Made by a program: the position numbers and the translations under genes | The notes under the pieces: model-generated | Told to the model about the DNA's origin: nothing | Seen by the model: only the letters and a program-made list of their open reading frames with translations | The model's database searches: none | NCBI GenBank assembly: GCA_016214905.1 | Contig: JACRMQ010000004.1 | Coordinates: 62,001 to 126,000 of the forward strand | Source: Ignavibacteriales bacterium | GTDB lineage: Bacteria > Bacteroidota > Ignavibacteria > UBA10030 > SZUA-254 | DNA: 64,000 nucleotides | Direction of reading: 5' to 3' | In this document: positions 26,224-33,901 of the stretch, one piece after another | How positions within the stretch are numbered: the first letter of the stretch is position 1 | Layout of the letters: every line of letters begins with the position of its first letter

Positions 26224-26631
26224 ATGAAAAATAAAATAAGAGTAGTTGTTGCAAAAGTCGGGCTTGATGGACATGACCGTGGTGCGAAAGTTATTGCGGC
26301 GGCACTCCGCGATGCCGGTATGGAGGTTATATACACAGGATTAAGAAAAACACCCGAGATGGTTGTTGAAGCTGCACTCCAGGAAGATGCCGATGCTATC
26401 GGTGTGAGTATACTAAGCGGTGCGCATATGACGATATTTCCGAAGATACTTAATTTAATGAAAGAGAAAGGTATCGGAGATGTTTTGTTGTTCGGTGGCG
26501 GAATTATTCCTGAACAGGATATCATAAGTTTAAAGAATCTCGGTGTTGGTCAGTTATTTACACCCGGTGCATCCACCCTGGATATTGTCGCGTACGTTAA
26601 AGATTGGATTGCGAAAAAGAATAAAAACTAA
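26224..26631 (+). CDS. B12-binding subunit of methylmalonyl-CoA mutase type
   Basis: 135 residues forming one cobalamin-binding Rossmann-like domain. The DxHxxG motif that places the cobalt-coordinating His reads [18 protein letters not shown] and [12 protein letters not shown] complete the corrin pocket. Very close to the C-terminal domain of methylmalonyl-CoA mutase. As a separate small subunit it must work with a catalytic subunit encoded elsewhere, since none is in the window. Isobutyryl- or ethylmalonyl-CoA mutase cannot be excluded. Confidence 0.92.
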   Translation: MKNKIRVVVAKVGLDGHDRGAKVIAAALRDAGMEVIYTGLRKTPEMVVEAALQEDADAIGVSILSGAHMTIFPKILNLMKEKGIGDVLLFGGGIIPEQDIISLKNLGVGQLFTPGASTLDIVAYVKDWIAKKNKN

Positions 26632-28989
26632 TTATTCGGAAAATTCCTCGTCAAGCAAAATGCGAGGTTCGCTGAATTGTTGTTCCGGCTCCTCCTCGTA
26701 CCTGGTTTGAAATTCAGATTCAACGATTCGGGATTGTAATCTGATATCGGCAGGAGAAAATCCGAATAAATCTGATTCTGAAAATATATTTTGGAAATCT
26801 TCTTCATTAAAAAGCAATTCAAATTTTTTTGCAAACTCGTTCAATCTTTTAATGTAATAATCAACATCTTCGTCCGGTGAATTGACATCCCATTCCTCAG
26901 TCAATTTGAACTTCTCGGTCTCTCTCCTGGATTCTGTCGCTCCGGCGACATAGTATGAAATTACATCTCCACTTTTCCAATTCAATCCGGCCGCGAGTGC
27001 AACTTCGTATCCTGTAGTTTTATTTCTTCTTCCCGATTTAATGAGATTACTATATTCGTCCGCATTATCCCGCAATATTTCTGTTTTTGATAGTAACCGG
27101 ATCGGTATTTTATGATGTAATATTCGATTCTTGTAATCACAAAAAATAAGATGCAACCTTCGAAAATCTTTTTGCAAAAGTGCCTCAACAGCTTGCCTGA
27201 TAAAATGTCGACCGAATGGTTCCAGATTACGCGATGTAAATCCCGATCCTTTCAGTATGATCTTGTCATCGTAAGAGATTAATGCATAATTTCTTTTTTT
27301 ATAACTGAACATTCGTTTGAATCTGTTCTTGATGGTAATGCAAATAACGCAACCCAATTCGTTTGAGATGTTACTCACGAACAATGATTCTTCCTCGATA
27401 TCACTAACTGATGCGGGCGGAACAATATATGCCTGTTCTGAGTCGATCATTAAGACAGTTCCTCCGCGATCATTGATGAGAGTTATTAATTTTTGAATCA
27501 ATTCGATACTTTGGTTTGTAATCGAATCGTGCGCCGAAAAATCATTGAATAAAGCCCGCGGATTTCCGGTGTATTCATAAAACGTATTTATTAATGATGT
27601 GATTACGGAATAATGATCCGAATTCATTATTGAAAGGTCATTTTCCATATCCTTTTTTATTTCGAAAAGAGTTTTCAGTAGCTCACGAAATGCATTCAAA
27701 TTATCATGCTTGAAATTAAGATTATTTTCCATCATGAGATTGGGAAAGATTGACTCGATATCCAGGCATATCACAGGTTCAAATATTCCTTGATAAAATA
27801 TCTCTTCGTAATTCTTGATTGAGGTGCTGCCGGTCGATGGTCTGGGAACAGAATGTTTCTGACGTATATATTCTCTCAAAACAATCGATTCGATTTTTGT
27901 GGATATATTTGTCCTTGCAACTGTATCGTAATTAAAAGGAACAATTTGTGTCAAGAGAAATAGTTTTGAAGAAAGAAGAGAAGATATTTTAGCAATCTCA
28001 TTAATATTGTTTTTTGAATTCTCTATTACTGTTTCCGGTTCAGTGTCCCATACCCGGCTTACCTGTATCGGATTCAAATGTGTCCTGATCTCGGGTGACA
28101 ATCCAAGGGAAGACGAGATCGATTTTATGGATAAATCCGCCGGGGAAATTCGCCGGTCGGCATGCAACTGTACAAGATGCAAAATATCGATAACATGTCT
28201 ACCATGAATTTCTATGGAAAAATATTCAGTAAACCTATCATGGGATGAAAATTTATTTTCAAGAAACCTGGGGACAGAACCGTCGCGCCCGATAGCGAAT
28301 TCGATATCATGTAATTCACACCGCGATGAAATATACGGTAAGACATAGTTATAAAGGTCGTATCCCTCAATAACATCGGGATCAATCTCGTTGATAATTT
28401 TGGTGAATTCAATCAGGATATCTTTTTCAGATTTACGGCGGCATGTTAATATTTTCTCGAAACCGAAATTGCTTTTGAGAGTAATTACAAGAATCCGATC
28501 TTCGGGGCGCATCGGATTCCATGTTTTATTTCCGCTTTTAATATTAATCTGGATATCGATTTGAAGCCGGTGCAAATCAGAAAAAAGCATCCCTTTAAAA
28601 AGTGTTCTACCCGTTTGCTTTAAAAATTGAGCAACTGGGTCGGTACGTAGATGTATCACCGGAAGTTCGTGGTAATTACTTATCTTTGATGGAGCGTTCT
28701 CGTTATACTTACTCAAAACGTAGTGAACTCCATTCCACATTTCCGACCAACATGAAAAAGCGGCAAGATAACGAAAATAATTATCGCCGCTTAATTCTTT
28801 TATCCAATGCTTATGCGGAAAGTTTTTTAAATAGACAGAATTTGAAATAAAGAAGAAAGGATAAAAATTAGCATCTTCCGAAACGATTTTATCGTCAATA
28901 CGTTTATAAAGCCGCATTGAGCGATCGCTTGAAGGATGAACTGCAACGATTTTTTCTTCAGGGTTAGAACCGTAAAGAAGTTCGTTCAT
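26632..28989 (-). CDS. Second, highly degenerate B-family DNA polymerase homologue
   Basis: 785 residues, recognisable as B-family polymerase only by its key motifs. Motif A is VICLDIESIFPNLMM (Asp410). The motif B region reads SVITSLINTFYEYTG (461-475), without the usual Lys and Asn-Ser. Motif C reads LMIDSEQ (513-519), keeping one Asp (516) like the polymerase at 20872. Exo I is DIQ (145-147) and Exo II is IEGYDLYNYVLPY, where the acidic residues of a working exonuclease are missing. The last 40 residues are acidic. It is the last gene behind nfeD and slipin, 12 bases after slipin. It may be a structural or regulatory relic of a polymerase, or a very divergent enzyme. Confidence 0.72.
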   Translation of the reverse strand: MNELLYGSNPEEKIVAVHPSSDRSMRLYKRIDDKIVSEDANFYPFFFISNSVYLKNFPHKHWIKELSGDNYFRYLAAFSCWSEMWNGVHYVLSKYNENAPSKISNYHELPVIHLRTDPVAQFLKQTGRTLFKGMLFSDLHRLQIDIQINIKSGNKTWNPMRPEDRILVITLKSNFGFEKILTCRRKSEKDILIEFTKIINEIDPDVIEGYDLYNYVLPYISSRCELHDIEFAIGRDGSVPRFLENKFSSHDRFTEYFSIEIHGRHVIDILHLVQLHADRRISPADLSIKSISSSLGLSPEIRTHLNPIQVSRVWDTEPETVIENSKNNINEIAKISSLLSSKLFLLTQIVPFNYDTVARTNISTKIESIVLREYIRQKHSVPRPSTGSTSIKNYEEIFYQGIFEPVICLDIESIFPNLMMENNLNFKHDNLNAFRELLKTLFEIKKDMENDLSIMNSDHYSVITSLINTFYEYTGNPRALFNDFSAHDSITNQSIELIQKLITLINDRGGTVLMIDSEQAYIVPPASVSDIEEESLFVSNISNELGCVICITIKNRFKRMFSYKKRNYALISYDDKIILKGSGFTSRNLEPFGRHFIRQAVEALLQKDFRRLHLIFCDYKNRILHHKIPIRLLSKTEILRDNADEYSNLIKSGRRNKTTGYEVALAAGLNWKSGDVISYYVAGATESRRETEKFKLTEEWDVNSPDEDVDYYIKRLNEFAKKFELLFNEEDFQNIFSESDLFGFSPADIRLQSRIVESEFQTRYEEEPEQQFSEPRILLDEEFSE

Positions 28990-29001
28990 TGTATTCCGAA
29001 A

Positions 29002-29763
29002 TCACGATTTTCTCGCACGCTCGAGGAACGGTTCGATGATGTCCATCGGTAATGGGAAAATTATTGTGGAATTTTTATCGGCACCGATTTCTGTGAGCGT
29101 TTGCAAATATCGTAATTGTAATGCGATTGGTGTCTCGCTGATAATTCTTGCCGCATCCGAAAGTTTTTGACTTGCTTGGAATTCACCTTCGGCATGAACA
29201 ACTTTCGCTCTCCGCTCACGCTCGGCTTCTGCCTGCTTCGCCATTGCCCGCTGCATTTCAATTGGAAGATCGATCTGTTTCACTTCGACGTTCGATACTT
29301 TGATACCCCATGGTTCGGTGTGTTCATCTATAATCTGTTGTAACATGCGATTGATTTTATCTCGTTGTGCCAGAAGTTCATCGAGCTCCGATTGTCCCAG
29401 AATACTCCGGAGAGTAGTTTGCGAGAGTTGAGATGTGGCAAACAGGAAGTTTTCCACTTCGACTATGGCTTTCTCCGGTTGTACCACGCGGAAATATAAA
29501 ACCGCATTGACTTTTATGGAAACGTTATCTTTGGTGATGATGTCTTGTGGTGGGACATCCAATACAACTGTTCTCAAGCTTACTTTCACCATCCGATCGA
29601 TAATAGGTATCAGGAATATGATTCCGGGACCCTTTGCACCCATTAATCTGCCTAATCTGAAAATTACACCGCGTTCATATTCTCTCAACACGCGAATGGC
29701 ATTCGATAAAATTATAACACCGAATAAGACTATTACGACAAGAAATACTGATACAGTTTCCAT
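29002..29763 (-). CDS. Slipin (SPFH/stomatin-like membrane protein)
   Basis: 253 residues: one N-terminal membrane segment ([20 protein letters not shown]), the SPFH domain beginning [16 protein letters not shown] and including [19 protein letters not shown], then a helical tail with [19 protein letters not shown]. It forms oligomers on the membrane and usually pairs with NfeD; the nfeD gene lies 21 bases upstream in the same direction. A GGAGAG ribosome site precedes the ATG. Confidence 0.95.
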   Translation of the reverse strand: METVSVFLVVIVLFGVIILSNAIRVLREYERGVIFRLGRLMGAKGPGIIFLIPIIDRMVKVSLRTVVLDVPPQDIITKDNVSIKVNAVLYFRVVQPEKAIVEVENFLFATSQLSQTTLRSILGQSELDELLAQRDKINRMLQQIIDEHTEPWGIKVSNVEVKQIDLPIEMQRAMAKQAEAERERRAKVVHAEGEFQASQKLSDAARIISETPIALQLRYLQTLTEIGADKNSTIIFPLPMDIIEPFLERARKS

Positions 29764-29784
29764 GGTACTCTCCGTTAAAATGAT

Positions 29785-31068
29785 CTAATCAATTTTTCTT
29801 ACTTTTAATTTTAAATTTTCTATTTCTTCAACTCGAACTTTGGACCCTTGATTTATGAATTCCGCACGGCTTATTGCTTTCCAGATTTCGCCATGAACTT
29901 TTACTAATCCTTCAGGTTGTAAATCACTAAATACTTCACCGACTTCGCCTATGAGTCCTTCCATGCCGGTTGTGGTTTTTCGTTTTTGTGCTTTTATCCC
30001 CATACCGATCGCGAATACGAAGAATGCAACAGTAAGGAGAATTGTTATCAATATTATTTCCCAAGATACAAATATGACTTCTATAAACGAACTTGTTTGA
30101 AATAACATTATCGATCCTAATGATAAAGATACAATTCCGCCGATGGTCAGTAATCCGTGGCTAACGACCTTAATTTCTAAAAGAAAGAGAACAATTGCAA
30201 ATAAGATTAATGCGAGCCCTGCATAGTTTATCGGCAGGGTGTGCATTGAGTAAAAAGCCAACACAATGCAAATAAAACCTACTATACCGGGTAAAATTGA
30301 TCCGGGATTATAAAGTTCGAATAGCAATCCATAAAAACCGAGCATCATCAGAATGTATGCAATATTCGGATCTGAGAGTATATCTAATATTTTTTGTTGA
30401 AATGATTTATCGAAATTTGTTATGACCGCATCTTTTGTTTCTAAAGTTTTTACACCGCTTGCCGTTTCAATAGTTTTGTGATCGATTAATTTTAATAATT
30501 CCTGAATGCTCACCGCAATCGTATCTATTACACCTAAATTTATTGCTTCTTTTTCAGTGATTGAAATACTTTTACGAACTGCATCTTCAGCCCACTTAAT
30601 GTTCCGATGACGTTTTTCACTTATAGTTCTGATAAAAGCAGCGGCATCATTCGTTGCTTTTTCAATCATCACTGAATCTTTTTGCTCACCTAGAGTTACC
30701 GGATGCGCGGCGCCGATGTTCGTACCGGGTGCCATGACCGCGATATTAGCGGCGAGAGTTACAAAAACACCAGCCGAGGCGGCTTGTGATCCTGCCGGAG
30801 ATACATAGACAATTATCGGAATACGTGAAGATAAAATATCTGACACTATGATACGTGTAGATTTAAGAAGCCCTCCGGGTGTATTCAAATTGATTATTAA
30901 ACATTCTGCGTTGTTTTCAGTCGCATGAGTGATCGCATCATGAATATAATCAGCTGACGCCGGATTGATCGCACCATCAATCGTGATAGCGTGGACAATG
31001 GATTGTTGAGAATAAGTGAAGTTACTAAGGAGTGCATATAATAGAAATATTATTTGTAATTTTTTCAT
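29785..31068 (-). CDS. nfeD: NfeD-family membrane serine protease
   Basis: 427 residues: signal peptide, ClpP-like serine protease domain (NTPGGLLKSTRIIV, catalytic Ser in SPAGSQAASAG, Lys in VRKSISITEKEAINLG), four to five membrane helices, and a C-terminal NfeD OB-fold (LIGEVGEVFSDLQPEGLVKVHGEIWKA). This is the full-length form (NfeD1b-like) that cleaves the C-terminal hydrophobic region of its slipin partner in characterised pairs. Transcribed ahead of slipin and the degenerate polymerase. Confidence 0.95.
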   Translation of the reverse strand: MKKLQIIFLLYALLSNFTYSQQSIVHAITIDGAINPASADYIHDAITHATENNAECLIINLNTPGGLLKSTRIIVSDILSSRIPIIVYVSPAGSQAASAGVFVTLAANIAVMAPGTNIGAAHPVTLGEQKDSVMIEKATNDAAAFIRTISEKRHRNIKWAEDAVRKSISITEKEAINLGVIDTIAVSIQELLKLIDHKTIETASGVKTLETKDAVITNFDKSFQQKILDILSDPNIAYILMMLGFYGLLFELYNPGSILPGIVGFICIVLAFYSMHTLPINYAGLALILFAIVLFLLEIKVVSHGLLTIGGIVSLSLGSIMLFQTSSFIEVIFVSWEIILITILLTVAFFVFAIGMGIKAQKRKTTTGMEGLIGEVGEVFSDLQPEGLVKVHGEIWKAISRAEFINQGSKVRVEEIENLKLKVRKID

Positions 31069-31137
31069 ATAAGTTGAAAAATTACTCGGGTTAATGCATC
31101 TTGAGATTTTCTCTCTGCATATATAACTATAATTCTT

Positions 31138-31208
31138 GCGGAAAGGGTGGGATTCTCCGCCAGAGGCGGATCAGCCTTCGGCTGAGAACCCATGTTCCGC
31201 TTTTGATA
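31138..31208 (-). pseudogene. Broken copy of the tRNA-Ser(GGA) 3' end, split by a double hairpin
   Basis: The first 18 bases (31138-31155) are identical to the acceptor/T-arm end of the intact tRNA-Ser at 31442. Then come 30 inserted bases (31156-31185) made of two back-to-back hairpins, TCCGCC-AGA-GGCGGA and TCAGCC-TTC-GGCTGA. Homology then resumes (GAACCCA, then CCGCTTTTGA). The insert falls exactly inside the T-loop (TTC|GAA). Confidence 0.8.
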
Positions 31209-31440
31209 ATACTCCATCAAGGAATTTTCTTCCTCGTCCAGATTTCAAAAAGATTTCTCTCTTCCTGGCTGAATATTTATCTTCGTATGTCTCATGATAA
31301 ATAATTATCCAGGGAATACCTGATTTAGTGAAATCTGTTTTACCAGCATTATGTTCTTTGAAACGCTTATTAAGGTCTTCTGTGAAACCGATATATCGTT
31401 TTTTAAGCTTATCGCTCCATAAAACATAAACATGATACAT
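31171..31440 (-). CDS. Minimal GIY-YIG nuclease domain protein next to tRNA-Ser
   Basis: 89 residues, a single GIY-YIG domain: YHVYVLWS, RYIGFTEDLNKRFKEHN (catalytic Tyr and Arg), and REIFLKSGRGRKF (metal-binding Glu). Single-domain proteins of this URI/YhbQ type are widespread; their role is unsettled. Unusual here: the ATG lies one base after the 3' end of tRNA-Ser, so no separate leader exists, and the last 11 residues (SKAEHGFSAEG) and the stop codon are encoded by a broken copy of the tRNA plus hairpin insert. The gene is bracketed by direct copies of the tRNA 3' end, as an integrated element would be. Confidence 0.85.
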   Translation of the reverse strand: MYHVYVLWSDKLKKRYIGFTEDLNKRFKEHNAGKTDFTKSGIPWIIIYHETYEDKYSARKREIFLKSGRGRKFLDGVLSKAEHGFSAEG

Positions 31441-31441
31441 G

Positions 31442-31529
31442 CGGAAAGGGTGGGATTCGAACCCACGGACCGCTTTTGACGGTCACACACTTTCCAGGCG
31501 TGCCAATTCAACCACTCTTGCACCTTTCC
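31442..31529 (-). tRNA. tRNA-Ser (GGA)
   Basis: On the minus strand: acceptor GGAAAGG/CCTTTCC, anticodon stem CACGC/GTGTG with loop CTGGAAA (anticodon GGA), long variable arm, T-arm GTGGG-TTCGAAT-CCCAC. 88 bases, no encoded CCA. The GIY-YIG start codon follows after a single base. Confidence 0.96.
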
Positions 31530-31540
31530 GTTCTGGGTTC

Positions 31541-31569
31541 AATATAAGTGAAATCCACGAAAAAGCCAA
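31541..31569 (-). promoter_or_regulatory. Promoter for tRNA-Ser(GGA)
   Basis: On the minus strand TTGGCT (31564-31569), 17 bases, TATATT (31541-31546), 11 bases before the tRNA. It would also transcribe the GIY-YIG gene and possibly nfeD beyond. Confidence 0.6.
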
Positions 31570-31618
31570 AAGTTTTATCGAGTCATTTCAATCCTATTTA
31601 GATTAAATGTATCGAGTT

Positions 31619-31647
31619 TTGAGTTTTTCGAAAAAATAATATATATT
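31619..31647 (+). promoter_or_regulatory. Promoter of the secretion/outer-membrane cluster
   Basis: TTGAGT (31619-31624), 17 bases, TATATT (31642-31647), about 39 bases before the first gene of a run of six tightly spaced genes. Confidence 0.6.
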
Positions 31648-31685
31648 AAGCTTCATTAAACGACCATCTACCGATTACTCTTATA

Positions 31686-33893
31686 ATGAGATTACTAAAA
31701 AATTACCGCAATAGTTTTGTTCCTATCCTCCTGATAATTTCTTTTTTTTCTGCTTATTCCCAAGAGGAAACGATCCTAAATAAACCATCAGTCGACGTTG
31801 AAAGAAAGTTTACAAGCGTTGGTAACATTGGATTAACAATAACTAATTTTGGGACGTTAGGAACCAGAAACAGTTTTTGGCCCACACAACCTTCTTGTGA
31901 GTATCCGCGTGGGTCACGAATAGAACATATCTATCAAGGTGGGATTTGGATTGGTGCTCAGATGAAAACATTCGATCCGCTCGATTCAAGGAATGGTCAG
32001 ATTTTAGTATCTACCGCCGCAAGCGACCGGACAACACGGTCATCACTACAACATCTAATTGACGGGTATGAATACAATTCCACGATCACCGATTCGATAA
32101 CCGAGCTTTCTACTTTAACTGATGATCGCCCAATTTCCGCGCAATTTTCCGCTGGGGCAGTCAGTCATCAGGATTTCGTTTCAGATTACACCGACAAGTT
32201 CACGCGTGTTCCGACTACCGGAGATACCATCACCAATCATATCCCGTTGGGGTTGAAGGTGCACCACGAAAGTTATTCATGGAATTTTCCGTTTGCCGAC
32301 TTTTTTGTAATCCTTCGCTATGTCATTTCTAATGCGAGTGTGGCAGATACATTAGATTCTGTATATGTTGGTATATGGGTGAATGCACCTGTGCGGAATA
32401 CTAATTTAGTGAGGCCCGGAACGCCAGGGTATTTTCTATATACCGCACACGGATTTGATCCTGCAAACCGTATGGCTTATTCATTCGATTTCAGCGGCAC
32501 TCCCGGCGGACCACCTGCCGATAGTTATCTAGGGATGAAACTTCTCGGTACAACTCCATTTCCATTCGGAATAGATTCACTAGGACAGTTACAGAATCAA
32601 ACATTTTACAATGCATGGGAATACCGTTTAGAAAGCACAGATCCAACTTATAACTCTCCTCAATATGATTATTCAGATGTTCCTTCGTTAAGCAGATATA
32701 CTCGTTTAAAAACGATGATGGATACATCTGCGTTGAGCGGATTAAGAACAAGAATTCCGGCAAAGTATGGATACAATTATCTTATTTCTACCGGTCCTTT
32801 CAACCGTCTTAATCCCGGCGATTCTGTTGAGGTTGTGTTCGCCGTTGTTTGTGCGAAAAAATTCGGGACGGCAGCAGCAAGTAACGATTTGCCGATTCAA
32901 AGAAAAAATTTGTACACCAACGCAAGTTGGGCACAAAAAGCATATAACGGTGAAGATACCAATGGTAATAATATTTTAGATGAAGATGAAGATATCGCAA
33001 CACGCGATTCACTTGGTCTTCGTTACGAGCCGGATAATAAAATCACACGTTATTTACTTCCGGCGCCGCCGCGACGACCCAGAGTACACGCAGAGGTTGA
33101 CGATCAGAACGTAGTTTTATACTGGGATAAATCGTCAGAAAGTTCAATAGACCCGGTAACCGGAGAAAAAGATTTTGAAGGATATAGAATTTACAGATCG
33201 AATACAGGATCGGATTTCCTGAATCACGAAGATTTTTTATTAAATTTATCGACAGTGGGTGAATTCGATATTAAAGACAGCATCGGTTATGATACCGGTT
33301 TAAATAGGATTGCCCTCGATACTCCAATAACGTTTCCGGGTGATTCGGTAAAATATTATTACAGATTTCCACCTGCGGGTGCTGAAATAAAACATTTAAA
33401 CGGATGGCAATATCTCTATGGAATTTCGGCGTTCGACCGAGGCGACACAGTTAACAATGTTCCAAGTTTAGAAAGCTCCAAATCGTGGAACAGGATTATT
33501 CCGGGCACAAAACCGACTTCAGATAAATCAATAAATATCGGTGTGTATCCAAATCCGTATTATGTTAATGCTTATTGGGATGCAACGCGCGAACGGTTAC
33601 GTAAAATCTATTTCTACAATCTTCCGGCCCGATGTGAAATTCGTATCTATACACTCGCCGGAGATGTGGTTACTATTCTCGAACATGACGCAAGAACTTA
33701 TCGGGGTGACGGAATTGAATGGTTCAATCAATTTGGCGATCCGAATAACAAAGCGAACTTTGCGGGTGGCGAACATGCGTGGGATTTAATCACTCGCTAT
33801 GATCAAGCTGTTGCAACCGGTCTTTATCTCTTTACGGTAGAAGATAAAGAGTCAGGCGATGTTAAACGCGGTAAATTTATGATTATTAAATAA
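31686..33893 (+). CDS. Large exported protein with C-terminal sorting-like domain
   Basis: 735 residues with a signal peptide (ending FSAYSQ). No enzymatic domain recognised. Residues about 460-540 are Fn3-like (VDDQNVVLYWDKSSE, FEGYRIYRS). The end is a beta domain starting INIGVYPNPYYVNAYWD and closing ATGLYLFTVEDKESGDVKRGKFMIIK, the variant of the type IX-style C-terminal domain seen in Ignavibacteria and related phyla. A DEDED acidic stretch precedes. It heads a cluster with a repeat lipoprotein, TonB receptor, PorV-like protein and NHL lipoprotein, so it is probably a surface protein exported with their help. Confidence 0.78.
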   Translation: MRLLKNYRNSFVPILLIISFFSAYSQEETILNKPSVDVERKFTSVGNIGLTITNFGTLGTRNSFWPTQPSCEYPRGSRIEHIYQGGIWIGAQMKTFDPLDSRNGQILVSTAASDRTTRSSLQHLIDGYEYNSTITDSITELSTLTDDRPISAQFSAGAVSHQDFVSDYTDKFTRVPTTGDTITNHIPLGLKVHHESYSWNFPFADFFVILRYVISNASVADTLDSVYVGIWVNAPVRNTNLVRPGTPGYFLYTAHGFDPANRMAYSFDFSGTPGGPPADSYLGMKLLGTTPFPFGIDSLGQLQNQTFYNAWEYRLESTDPTYNSPQYDYSDVPSLSRYTRLKTMMDTSALSGLRTRIPAKYGYNYLISTGPFNRLNPGDSVEVVFAVVCAKKFGTAAASNDLPIQRKNLYTNASWAQKAYNGEDTNGNNILDEDEDIATRDSLGLRYEPDNKITRYLLPAPPRRPRVHAEVDDQNVVLYWDKSSESSIDPVTGEKDFEGYRIYRSNTGSDFLNHEDFLLNLSTVGEFDIKDSIGYDTGLNRIALDTPITFPGDSVKYYYRFPPAGAEIKHLNGWQYLYGISAFDRGDTVNNVPSLESSKSWNRIIPGTKPTSDKSINIGVYPNPYYVNAYWDATRERLRKIYFYNLPARCEIRIYTLAGDVVTILEHDARTYRGDGIEWFNQFGDPNNKANFAGGEHAWDLITRYDQAVATGLYLFTVEDKESGDVKRGKFMIIK

Positions 33894-33901
33894 ATATGTA
33901 T

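Noticed and set aside
20872-28989. Prophage or plasmid origin for the two polymerases
   Set aside because: No terminase, capsid, integrase, replication initiator or att-like repeats surround them, and neighbouring genes are ordinary chromosomal functions.
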